A DNA stretch of 64,000 nucleotides from Flavobacteriaceae bacterium (lineage in GTDB: Bacteria > Bacteroidota > Bacteroidia > Flavobacteriales > Flavobacteriaceae): contig CP031964.1 of assembly GCA_003443635.1 (NCBI GenBank), forward strand, positions 3,070,321-3,134,320, written 5' to 3'. The notes beneath the pieces are model-generated. The model saw only the letters and a program-made list of their open reading frames with translations, searched no databases and was not told the DNA's origin. Both the position numbers and the translations under genes were made by a program. Of this stretch, positions 38,242 through 46,177 are shown piece by piece. The first letter of the stretch is position 1. Each line of letters starts with the position of its first letter.

Positions 38242-38787
38242 ATGAAAACCAATTCGTTAAAAACATTGCTGTTTTATTTCTTAGTATTATTGTCATTTGT
38301 TTCATGTAGTAGCAATGATGATAACTCTCACCAATCTAGCCTTTCAGAGTCTTTAGCAAATACTCAATGGGTCTTTAATCATTACGAATTCATTCAGGAG
38401 ACAACAACATCAGAAGACTTACAAAATCCAATCTATGGCGAGATTGGAGTTGATTTTTCAGTAGACGAAGTTGAAAACAGAACGGAAGTATATTGGAAAG
38501 ATTTTGTAATTACTTTCAATGATGACAATACTGGTACAACACAAGATTTTACTCATTTAAGTGATAACCAGATGCACCCAATGGAATGGAGCTTGATTGA
38601 TGGTAGTAAAATTAGAATCATCTATCAAATTTTTGACCAACTAGACCCAGATACAGCTGATACACACATTATAATTCTTGAGAATGTAAACTTAGTAGTT
38701 AACACTTTTACATATGAACAAGAATATTTAACCCATGTAGGCGGTGGTCTCTATTCTAAGCATTATGGAAGATATATTTTCGATTGA
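38242..38787 (+). CDS. Hypothetical lipoprotein of the island
   Basis: A 181-residue lipoprotein. The frame is open further upstream, but the ATG at 38242 is chosen because it gives a proper lipoprotein signal (MKTNSLKTLLFYFL onward, Cys near residue 22). The mature part is acidic, begins with SLANTQWVF and has alternating strands with an ITFNDDNTGT segment, resembling small lipocalin-like exported proteins of Bacteroidota. Function is unknown. It lies behind the structured leader, and its 3' end overlaps the next start by 23 bases. Confidence 0.7.
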   Translation: MKTNSLKTLLFYFLVLLSFVSCSSNDDNSHQSSLSESLANTQWVFNHYEFIQETTTSEDLQNPIYGEIGVDFSVDEVENRTEVYWKDFVITFNDDNTGTTQDFTHLSDNQMHPMEWSLIDGSKIRIIYQIFDQLDPDTADTHIIILENVNLVVNTFTYEQEYLTHVGGGLYSKHYGRYIFD

Positions 38788-39178
38788 TAGTATTACATAT
38801 CAGAAGCAACTTCGGGAGGTTTTTAAAGCTTTAGAAGTGAAAGTGAAAACGCAGACCTCTAAACAGATTAAACTCGGTTATCAGCAGCGTAATGAGCTTA
38901 TATCTCATGTTTTATCTGGATATAAAAATGATGAGAGACTACTAGCTAAAAAACTAGAATGGGAAGGTACTGGAAGAGAACTACGTGTCGTAAAATGGGT
39001 ATATGAGTTAATGAGGAGTAAGAGAGACTTATATGGGTATTTTCAGAACCCAAAAGAAATAACAATGAAACTAGAGAGCTTAATAAAACTTTCAGAAGAG
39101 AAAGAGCTCTATGAAATTTCTAAATTATTAAACCATTGGTACTCTAAATTAATAGTTAATGTATTAACTGAAATTTAA
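38765..39178 (+). CDS. Hypothetical helical protein
   Basis: A 137-residue protein from the ATG at 38765, which lies within the last codons of the lipoprotein gene. It is basic, mostly helical, with no signal peptide or membrane segment and no recognised motif. Segments such as RELRVVKWVYELMRSKRDLYG are strongly amphipathic. The overlap suggests translational coupling with the lipoprotein. The family is not recognised. Confidence 0.6.
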   Translation: MEDIFSIDSITYQKQLREVFKALEVKVKTQTSKQIKLGYQQRNELISHVLSGYKNDERLLAKKLEWEGTGRELRVVKWVYELMRSKRDLYGYFQNPKEITMKLESLIKLSEEKELYEISKLLNHWYSKLIVNVLTEI

Positions 39179-39221
39179 TGACTCCATTCAAAACAATATT
39201 AATTAAACATTTCCAATTATC

Positions 39222-39638
39222 ATGAAAAAGAAAGAAATAGTGCTTAACAAAAACATAGTTCAATTCGTTTTGTTAGCAATAATTGCTCCTTTGATACTAA
39301 CTTTTATATTAGAGCACTTCGGAGAGTTCAAAGCATCATCTTTAGGAGAAACCAGCTATAATGTTCACAAGGGGAGTAACTACAAAAAAATTAGATTACA
39401 TACGAGAACGTTTCATACAGTTTTCGGAAACAAGATTGAAGAAAACCTTTATAAAAAGAATATTCCTGCATATAGAGAAACCAAAAAAGGGACTCTGCTT
39501 GTATCTCCAAATTATGGTAAACAAATACGCTATTATGCAAAAGCAGTGGTTGCGGATATAGCATATCCAATTTCTTTTAGTCTAATTATTATAGCAATTT
39601 TTATGTTTAGGAGAAAGTTTGCCTTAAAACTGAATTAG
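39222..39638 (+). CDS. Hypothetical two-helix membrane protein
   Basis: A 138-residue protein with one membrane segment near each end (about 11-29 and 113-130) and a basic loop between them, rich in Lys, Arg, His and Tyr, with the segment KIEENLYKKNIPAYRETKKGTL. The hairpin topology would place the loop on one side of the membrane. It is co-directional with its neighbours in the cargo. No family is recognised. Confidence 0.6.
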   Translation: MKKKEIVLNKNIVQFVLLAIIAPLILTFILEHFGEFKASSLGETSYNVHKGSNYKKIRLHTRTFHTVFGNKIEENLYKKNIPAYRETKKGTLLVSPNYGKQIRYYAKAVVADIAYPISFSLIIIAIFMFRRKFALKLN

Positions 39639-39931
39639 ACGGATTTAGTAATACGCATATACATTAGGGCATTTTTTTAGTAAAAATGAGTCAAAAATGT
39701 GAGGTTGAAGGGTAGGTTGACTCTGGGTTGAACATAATAATGTATAAAACAAGTAGTAATACTTAGAATAAGGAGTTAGGTTATGGAAGAGAAGAAACTA
39801 AGCGTGTTTGCCTAATCTAATAAATATTGAAAGTCCTTTCGGAAAAAATAGGAAAATTCGCTACATTTACAAATAGAAAATAGACGCAATAAAATACGTT
39901 TATTAAATAGTTGTACTGCATTTGAAAAACT
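39639..39931. other. Intergenic stretch, no gene seen
   Basis: About 290 AT-rich bases between two cargo transcription units. Only a ten-codon open frame at about 39783 is present. No clear hairpin terminator or promoter with both boxes is seen. Confidence 0.4.
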
Positions 39932-40588
39932 ATGTTCGAACTTTTAGAAGGACTTATTACCAAACCATTTAATACATTTTTAGGAATAATTATTCTCTGG
40001 GGAGTCTTCTATTTAGTTTTTGTTAAACTACTAAAATTAAAGGGTTCTATTTGGCATTGGTTTGAGTATTCTTGGATTTTTGTAGGAGTTTTTGGTGTTT
40101 TATTCTTGGTCGCCGAAAACAGAAAAAACAGAAGTGTAAATCGACTAGAAATTATTAATACTCGATTAAAGAATGATGTAAAAGATTTGAAAAATTATTC
40201 TGAAATTTCAAATCATTGTTTTAAATACAATAATAGTGGGTTGCTATCTCAAGAAGTGTTTGATAAAAGGCAAGCAGAACAAGATTCTGTTTGTTCATGG
40301 ATGAAAAAAGTAACGGCTATGGCAGAAAAATCAATTAATAACAATTACATCATACTTGATAAAATCCCTGTAATAAACATAGAGAATTATCAAGCACTTA
40401 CAGAATATAAACATGTGCTTATTGACCATCAAAGAATAAACGAGCAAATTAAAAATCGTGAGGAACTAATTAAAATAATAAATGATGACTTCTGGGAAGG
40501 TTATAAATATACTTTTGGAATTCTATTTCTAATTATTGCTTTCGCCTTAAGACTAACAATTGCTAGTAAAAAAATATCTGAAAAATAA
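39932..40588 (+). CDS. Hypothetical three-helix membrane protein with coiled coil
   Basis: A 218-residue protein with membrane segments at about 13-34, 45-66 and 190-210 and a cytoplasmic or periplasmic helical domain (about 67-188) likely to form coiled coil. No catalytic motif is seen. Its stop codon is directly followed by the ATG of the GIY-YIG gene, with zero spacing, so the two are coupled and may act together. Confidence 0.68.
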   Translation: MFELLEGLITKPFNTFLGIIILWGVFYLVFVKLLKLKGSIWHWFEYSWIFVGVFGVLFLVAENRKNRSVNRLEIINTRLKNDVKDLKNYSEISNHCFKYNNSGLLSQEVFDKRQAEQDSVCSWMKKVTAMAEKSINNNYIILDKIPVINIENYQALTEYKHVLIDHQRINEQIKNREELIKIINDDFWEGYKYTFGILFLIIAFALRLTIASKKISEK

Positions 40589-41431
40589 ATGAATAGACCG
40601 CAAACAATACAAATCTTTTTACCTGATGGTTCACCAAGGAGTGTGAAAATTGCTGAAATAACTAACAGAGTTGTAAAGGCTGTTTTAGTCCCACGAAATA
40701 AGCTTGAGTACATTTCAACAAGAAATGAATTGAATAATGTTGGTATTTATTTCCTTTTTGGTGAATCTGCTGAAAAAGCAAAACCTATAGTATACATTGG
40801 AGAGGCTGAAGATTGCCTTGATAGACTTAAGCAACATAATAGAACTAAAGAATTTTGGAATTATGCCGTAGTTATGATTTCTAAAATAAATGCTTTTACT
40901 AAGTCACACGCTAAATACCTAGAGCACATAGCTATCAAACAAGCTAAAGAATCTAACAGATATGAGACTGAAAATATATCAGCTCCTAGTAAACCTTTCG
41001 TAACGGAATCTATGGATGCTGACTTGCTTGATAGCTTCGATACAATAAAAATACTTCTTTCTACACTCGGTTTTCCAGTTTATGATAAAGTAGGCAAAGA
41101 GCAAATTACATCTAAAGGGCTATTAATACTAAAAGGACGCAATATAAAAGCAGAAGGAGACTTAATAGACGACGGTTTTGTTGTATTCAAAGCTTCACAG
41201 GTAAAAAAAGACACCGTTCCATCTTGTCATGAATATTTAATTAATTTAAGACAAAAGCTTCTCCAGAATGAAATTTTAATTGAAAAAAATGATGTATATG
41301 AATTTACTCAAGATTATGTGTTTAATTCGCCAAGTACTGCTGGAGGAGTTGTTTTAGGACGCTCAACAAATGGATGGACTAAATGGAAAAATAAAGATGG
41401 AAAAACATTGGATGAATTAAAAAGGAAATAA
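40589..41431 (+). CDS. GIY-YIG nuclease-domain protein with DUF4357
   Basis: A 280-residue protein. The GIY-YIG domain is at about 48-125: GIY at 52-54, YIG at 69-71, catalytic-type Arg79 in EDCLDRLKQH and Glu112 in LEHIA, so the active site looks intact. The C-terminal half is a DUF4357-type domain ending in the typical GRSTNGWTKWKNKDGKTLDE. Such proteins are frequent beside restriction-modification and defence genes; the true substrate is unknown. It starts directly at the end of the membrane-protein gene and precedes the XRE-BcgI-like cluster. Confidence 0.87.
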   Translation: MNRPQTIQIFLPDGSPRSVKIAEITNRVVKAVLVPRNKLEYISTRNELNNVGIYFLFGESAEKAKPIVYIGEAEDCLDRLKQHNRTKEFWNYAVVMISKINAFTKSHAKYLEHIAIKQAKESNRYETENISAPSKPFVTESMDADLLDSFDTIKILLSTLGFPVYDKVGKEQITSKGLLILKGRNIKAEGDLIDDGFVVFKASQVKKDTVPSCHEYLINLRQKLLQNEILIEKNDVYEFTQDYVFNSPSTAGGVVLGRSTNGWTKWKNKDGKTLDELKRK

Positions 41432-41489
41432 AAACACAATTCAACAATGACTATATTTCAAGAGCTTTCTCCTACCCACCGCCGCTCAA

Positions 41490-41536
41490 TAACTCATTTG
41501 AATTAAATGAATATTTTCATTAAATATTAATGAGTA
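41490..41536. promoter_or_regulatory. Palindrome cluster, probable operator of the XRE regulator
   Basis: The perfect palindrome TCATTAA-ATA-TTAATGA (41517-41533) lies with further CATTT/AAATG and ACTCATT/AATGAGT inverted half-sites, 43 bases before the regulator ATG. Spaced palindromes before a small HTH gene are typical of controller-protein operators. Confidence 0.6.
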
Positions 41537-41575
41537 ATTATTAAGTTTACATAGGGATAAAATCCGTTCAGAAGT

Positions 41576-41776
41576 ATGAACCGAATTAAAGAAGTTCTAA
41601 AAGATAAAGGAATTAGTCAGACTTGGCTTGCTAAAAAATCAGGAAAGAGTTATCCCGCTATCAATGACTACGCAAGAAACAAAAGACAACCGAGTCTTGA
41701 AGATTTATACAAAATCGCTGAAATTTTGGATGTGAGTATTATGCAACTTTTAATAGACAATAAGAAAGATAAATAA
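41576..41776 (+). CDS. XRE-type HTH regulator, likely controller protein of the RM system
   Basis: A 66-residue Cro/C1-type helix-turn-helix protein; the HTH is at about 13-33 (ISQTWLAKKSGKSYPAINDYAR) and it is all one domain. Its stop codon overlaps the ATG of the restriction-methylation gene (TAATG). Small XRE proteins placed so are typically controller (C) proteins that delay restriction relative to methylation. The upstream palindrome cluster is the likely binding site. Confidence 0.85.
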   Translation: MNRIKEVLKDKGISQTWLAKKSGKSYPAINDYARNKRQPSLEDLYKIAEILDVSIMQLLIDNKKDK

Positions 41777-43812
41777 TGGCAAAAAAGGTACAATCAATAG
41801 AACCAAATATAGCCGATTTAGCTAATGGTTGGCTTAAATCATATAAACTTGACTATAAGTTAGAACAAGAATCATTAAATACTGAAATTGACAAAGCTCT
41901 TTCAGACTACTTTACAAAAAATGGTGGAACAGGAGCAAATAGACCAGATGCCAAACTTTTAATTCAAGATAAAAATTTGGAAGACTTCCCAATTCTTATT
42001 GAATACAAAGGCTATAAGGACAAACTTGTAAAACTTGATAAGGAAGAGCAAGTAGAAAACAGAACTTCAAAAAATGAACCTCATTTCAAAAACATAAACT
42101 CTTATGCCGTAAATGGTGCAGTACATTATGCAAATGCGATACTTCATCATACAAGTTACACTGATATTATTGCCATTGGAATGACTGGGTATAAAGGTGA
42201 AACAGGTAAAATTCATCACGAAATTGGAGTTTACTATGTTTCAAAAAGTAACTTAGGAGCAGGACAAAAAGTTGATGATTACACCGACTTTTCGTTTTTG
42301 TCACCTAAAAACTTTGATGTTTTTATTGAAAAAGTCAAAAATCTTCAATTATCGGAATCAGAACTTGACAAACTAAAAGAAAAGCGAGAAAAAGAAATAG
42401 ACCAAACCTTAACGCAGCTCAATCAGCACATTTTTGACAATGAAAAAGGAATAAGTGAAAAAGACCGTGTATACTTAGTAGCTGCATCTATTATGGCTAC
42501 TATTGGGGTTCCTAACAAAGTTACTGCATTAGATAAATCTGATTTAAAATCTTCAGCAGAAAAAGGGAATAAAGATGGCGATATAATTCTAAGAAAAATA
42601 AAAGCTTTCTTAGATGTAAAAGAAATACCCAACGAGAAAAAGCTATTTGTTACTAGAGCCTTGGATAATACGCTAACAACAGCAAATATCAACAAAGTTG
42701 AGAATGGAGAAAGCCAACTTAAAAGAGTTTTTACGAAAATAGTTGATGATTTAGGTATTTATTATAAAATTGGTCTAACTACTGATTTCACAGGAAAGTT
42801 ATTCAACGAAATGTATGGTTGGCTAGGTTTTTCTCAGGACAAATTGAATGATGTTGTACTGACACCTTCCTATGTAGCCTCTCTCTTGGTTAGACTATGT
42901 CGGGTAAATAAAGATTCTTATGTATGGGATTTTGCTACAGGTTCGGCAGGTTTGTTAGTAGCAGCAATGAATGAAATGCTTAATGATGCAAAAAACACCA
43001 TTACTTCACCAGATGAACTGACTCAAAAAGAACTCAAAATAAAAGCAGAACAATTGCTTGGTTTAGAGTTGTTGCCAGATATTTATATGCTAGCAATTCT
43101 TAATATGATTTTAATGGGTGACGGTAGTTCAAATATTCTAAACACAGATTCATTAAAAGATTTTGATGGTAAATATGGTTTTGGTAAACCAGATACTAAA
43201 TTTCCTGCTGATGTTTTTATATTAAATCCACCTTATTCTGCTTTAGGAAATGGGATGAACTTTGTAGAAAAAGCTTTGGATATGATGAATAAAGGTTATG
43301 CGGCAATAATTATTCAAAATTCTGCTGGTTCTGGTAAAGCAATTGACTACAATAAAAGGATTTTAGCAAAACATACTCTAATAGCTAGTATCAGAATGCC
43401 AATTGACGTGTTTATCGGTAAGTCAAGTGTACAAACAAATATTTATGTTTTTAAAGTAAATGAAAAACACCATACAGATGAAATGGTCAAATTTATTGAT
43501 TTTAGCAATGATGGTTATGCAAGGTCAAATCGGAAAAAAGCCAATACCAATTTAAAAGATGCCGACCAAGCTAAAGAACGCTATCAAGAAGTTGTAGACT
43601 TAGTTCGTTTTGGGAAAAGTAAACTCAATATTTTTACTGAAAAAGAATTTTATGAAAACACCATTGACCCTAAAAATGGTGCAGACTGGAACCAATCGGC
43701 ACCAATTGACACTAAACCAACATTACAAGATTTTAAGAAAACCGTAACTGATTATTTGGCTTGGGAAGTAAGCAGTCTATTAAAAAATCAAGACGACAGC
43801 CTGGGAAAGTAA
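41776..43812 (+). CDS. BcgI-like restriction-methylation subunit (A subunit)
   Basis: A 678-residue fused nuclease-methyltransferase. The N-terminal part holds a PD-(D/E)XK site (Asp58 in RPDAK, Glu76-x-Lys78 in ILIEYKGY). The N6-adenine methyltransferase core has motif I DFATGSAG at 385-392 and motif IV NPPY at 484-487. Together with a single two-TRD specificity subunit this matches the type IIB BcgI family, whose A subunit cuts on both sides of the site and also methylates. It is longer than BcgI A (637 residues). It is coupled to the XRE regulator by a one-base overlap and overlaps the specificity gene. Confidence 0.88.
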   Translation: MAKKVQSIEPNIADLANGWLKSYKLDYKLEQESLNTEIDKALSDYFTKNGGTGANRPDAKLLIQDKNLEDFPILIEYKGYKDKLVKLDKEEQVENRTSKNEPHFKNINSYAVNGAVHYANAILHHTSYTDIIAIGMTGYKGETGKIHHEIGVYYVSKSNLGAGQKVDDYTDFSFLSPKNFDVFIEKVKNLQLSESELDKLKEKREKEIDQTLTQLNQHIFDNEKGISEKDRVYLVAASIMATIGVPNKVTALDKSDLKSSAEKGNKDGDIILRKIKAFLDVKEIPNEKKLFVTRALDNTLTTANINKVENGESQLKRVFTKIVDDLGIYYKIGLTTDFTGKLFNEMYGWLGFSQDKLNDVVLTPSYVASLLVRLCRVNKDSYVWDFATGSAGLLVAAMNEMLNDAKNTITSPDELTQKELKIKAEQLLGLELLPDIYMLAILNMILMGDGSSNILNTDSLKDFDGKYGFGKPDTKFPADVFILNPPYSALGNGMNFVEKALDMMNKGYAAIIIQNSAGSGKAIDYNKRILAKHTLIASIRMPIDVFIGKSSVQTNIYVFKVNEKHHTDEMVKFIDFSNDGYARSNRKKANTNLKDADQAKERYQEVVDLVRFGKSKLNIFTEKEFYENTIDPKNGADWNQSAPIDTKPTLQDFKKTVTDYLAWEVSSLLKNQDDSLGK

Positions 43813-44948
43813 TTTCCCCACTTAGCAATAGGTTAAGTGAAGTTGAGTGGGGTGAATTTAAAATTGATGATTTATTTGAGGTGCTTACCTATAAGAAAAG
43901 GTTTGATGCAAATAAAGTTACTGTATTAAAAAAAGGAAAGTATCCCTATGTGGTAAGAATGGGGTCTAATAATGGGCAGAAAGGTTTTATTAACGAAAAT
44001 GTAGAGTTTCTAAACGAAGGTAACACTATCTCATTTGGTCAAGATACCGCTACCATGTACTACCAAGAAACACCCTATTTTACAGGTGATAAAATTAAAA
44101 TATTGAAATCAAAGTTTAATCGTTTTTCTAAAAACAATGCTCAGTTTTTTATTTCCACAATGATGAGAGCTTTTAGTTCTTTTTCTTGGGGCAGTAATAG
44201 TTTTAGCGTTGATATTATTAAAGAACAAACTGTATCACTACCTGTAAAAGGCGACCAAATAGATTTTGATATTATAGAAACCATTTTAGCTGAACTTGAA
44301 GCGGATTGCATAAAACAGTTAGAGACGCACTTATCGTCATCAGGTTTAAAAGATTATGAACTTACTGAAGATGAGCAAAAATCTATAAATGAATATAATA
44401 ATCTTGAATGGAAAGAATTTAAAATGGGAATTCTATTTGAAAGATTAAAAACAAAAAAATTACCTTTTAAAGCGAAAGATTTACCGAATCAATTTGTAGG
44501 TGATTATACACTCCCTTGTCTCACATCTAGTTTCAATAACCAAGGTTTAAACTATTTTGCATCTAAAAATGGAGCAACCATTTTAAAAAATGTAATCTCG
44601 ATTCCATCAAATAGCGATATTTATCGAGCATACTTCCAATCAAACGAATTCACTGTTTTATCAGATGCTTATGCAATTCAGTGGATTTTTAATGACGATA
44701 AACTATTTCCGAATCAGTATTTATTTACAGTTCAATGCATTAATAAAGTGACAGATTTACCTATATACTCATACAAAAATAAATTAGGAGGTTGGAATGT
44801 TGTAAAAGATAAAGACATTCAATTACCTATCAAAAATGGTAAACCCGACTATGAAATAATGGACACTCTAATTTCTGCTATTAAAAAATTGATTATAAAA
44901 GATATAGCTTTGTATATTGATAGAAAAAAGAAGGAATTACAACGGTAA
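43761..44948 (+). CDS. BcgI-like specificity subunit (B subunit)
   Basis: A specificity protein of up to 395 residues with two target-recognition halves, each opened by a W-x-E-F-K motif (EWGEFKIDDLFEV and EWKEFKMGILFER), as in BcgI B and HsdS. The two halves would read a bipartite DNA site. No ATG or GTG start exists before the first domain; the frame opens at 43752 and the only usual candidate is a TTG at 43761, inside the A gene. A slippery heptamer in the overlap offers frameshift fusion as an alternative way of expression. Confidence 0.82.
   Translation: MGSKQSIKKSRRQPGKVISPLSNRLSEVEWGEFKIDDLFEVLTYKKRFDANKVTVLKKGKYPYVVRMGSNNGQKGFINENVEFLNEGNTISFGQDTATMYYQETPYFTGDKIKILKSKFNRFSKNNAQFFISTMMRAFSSFSWGSNSFSVDIIKEQTVSLPVKGDQIDFDIIETILAELEADCIKQLETHLSSSGLKDYELTEDEQKSINEYNNLEWKEFKMGILFERLKTKKLPFKAKDLPNQFVGDYTLPCLTSSFNNQGLNYFASKNGATILKNVISIPSNSDIYRAYFQSNEFTVLSDAYAIQWIFNDDKLFPNQYLFTVQCINKVTDLPIYSYKNKLGGWNVVKDKDIQLPIKNGKPDYEIMDTLISAIKKLIIKDIALYIDRKKKELQR
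43782..43818 (+). promoter_or_regulatory. Candidate -1 frameshift site between A and B subunit genes
   Basis: A-AAA-AAT in the A-gene frame (43782-43788) is a slippery X-XXY-YYZ heptamer. 14 bases later GGGAAA-GTAA-TTTCCC forms a 6-bp hairpin containing the A-gene stop. A -1 slip would continue directly in the B frame. Confidence 0.35.
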
Positions 44949-44983
44949 GTGGCAACAATACGATGTAAAGCACTAGTCGAGCT

Positions 44984-45002
44984 CTCCAAAGTTAATTTGG
45001 AG
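44984..45002 (+). terminator. Weak hairpin after the specificity gene
   Basis: CTCCAAA pairs with TTTGGAG around GTTAA. No T-run follows, so termination is uncertain. Confidence 0.35.
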
Positions 45003-45090
45003 GTGAAGTAATAAGTCACTTATTGAATTAAATTATAGAAATGCCCAATATGTTTTGATTACCTTAAAGCAATAGAGAATAGAAGAATCA

Positions 45091-45735
45091 ATGATAAGTA
45101 ATATTTACCTAATTTCAATAGTACATAAAGAGAAAGGTAATTGCACTTCTGATAGCCTATATGAAATACTCGTTAGAATTAAACCAGATGTAGTATTTTG
45201 TGAAGTTTCTCCTAAAATGTTCGAGTCATTTAAAAAAGGATTAATTCAATCTTCACTGGAACTAAATTCAATTAATATGTTATCGAAAAATCATTCATTT
45301 TCTTTTGTCGCTATTGATAGTTATCCAGCACCAAATATGAATTTCAGAAATCAAGTAAATGAAATGTTTGATTCAATAGGAAAGGATGAAAAACACACGA
45401 ACGCTTGGAGAAAAAACAATGAAAACACACATAAATTTGGTTTTGAATATTTAAACAGTAACGAAAACATCATGCTTTTTGATGAATTGGCTAAAAGAGA
45501 AAAAGTAATGATAACTCAACTTGGCAATTCGGAATATAAAAACATATACAAGAAGTGGTTGGATTTCCATGATAATCGTGAAAATGAAATGCTAGAAAAC
45601 ATTAACTCATACATTGAGAGAAATAAGTTTGAAAAAGCTGTATTTCTTTGCGGGTCAGCTCATAGAAAGTCATTTATTTATAAGATTGAGCAAATGAACT
45701 TTAATTTAAATTGGATTTTTCAACTACCTAGATGA
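45091..45735 (+). CDS. TraB/ChaN/TIKI-fold protein
   Basis: A 214-residue soluble protein. The N-terminal strand and helix IYLISIVHKEKG...IKPDVVFCEVSP mirrors the TraB/PrgY start, with His12 and Glu38 in the ligand positions. Later RENEM (163-167) and FLCGSAH (186-191, His191) match the two other conserved motifs of this superfamily. Family members include metal-dependent peptidase-like (TIKI) and heme- or pheromone-related proteins. The domain assignment is by motif only. It sits alone between the RM genes and the nuclease-helicase gene, suggesting a defence or conflict role. Confidence 0.6.
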   Translation: MISNIYLISIVHKEKGNCTSDSLYEILVRIKPDVVFCEVSPKMFESFKKGLIQSSLELNSINMLSKNHSFSFVAIDSYPAPNMNFRNQVNEMFDSIGKDEKHTNAWRKNNENTHKFGFEYLNSNENIMLFDELAKREKVMITQLGNSEYKNIYKKWLDFHDNRENEMLENINSYIERNKFEKAVFLCGSAHRKSFIYKIEQMNFNLNWIFQLPR

Positions 45736-45867
45736 AAGGAGGTATAAAAAATCCAAATACTTAATTTGAAGTCATTAATAAAATGAAATAGATTCTGGTA
45801 TTAGAGCTTTTGACTTTCAAAACCTTAAGTTTTTTGTGACTGAATTTTATACTTAAAACCACCTATT

Positions 45868-45875
45868 TATCTTTG
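45868..45875 (+). promoter_or_regulatory. Candidate -7 box
   Basis: TATCTTTG matches TAnnTTTG, 15 bases before the ATG at 45891. No -33 TTG at standard spacing. Confidence 0.4.
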
Positions 45876-45890
45876 TTAAAAATAAATGTA

Positions 45891-46118
45891 ATGAATTTTG
45901 AAGAAGCCTTAAAACTTAAATTAGAAAAACAAATACAAAACTCTAGTGATTACATAATTGTCTGTCCACATGCCATAGATGACCCAATTGGAAATGAGAA
46001 ATTTAGAAATGACATACCAAAATGGAAATTGACTGATCTGGATGCTCAAAATTATTCAACCAACGGAAAATTTGGAATAATGGACATAAACATCAATTCT
46101 TTTAATCATTATAGATAG
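45891..46118 (+). CDS. Hypothetical small protein upstream of the nuclease-helicase gene
   Basis: A 75-residue protein from the ATG at 45891 (MNFEEALKLK). An upstream TTG in the same frame is rejected because it lies within the promoter box. It is acidic to neutral with IIVCPHAIDDPIGNEKF in the centre and a C-terminal NHYR. It is not recognised. It lies 59 bases before the nuclease-helicase gene and could be its partner. Confidence 0.55.
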   Translation: MNFEEALKLKLEKQIQNSSDYIIVCPHAIDDPIGNEKFRNDIPKWKLTDLDAQNYSTNGKFGIMDININSFNHYR

Positions 46119-46177
46119 CCGAAATAAAAAACGAAATACCAACAATGCTTTGTGCAAGAAGAAAGTAACAGACTGCA

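Noticed and set aside
41776..44948. Type I HsdM/HsdS system
   Set aside because: The methylase carries its own N-terminal PD-(D/E)XK site and no HsdR gene is present, so a BcgI-like type IIB reading fits better.
45873..45890. TTG start for the small gene before the nuclease-helicase
   Set aside because: That TTG is part of the TATCTTTG promoter box; the ATG at 45891 is used.
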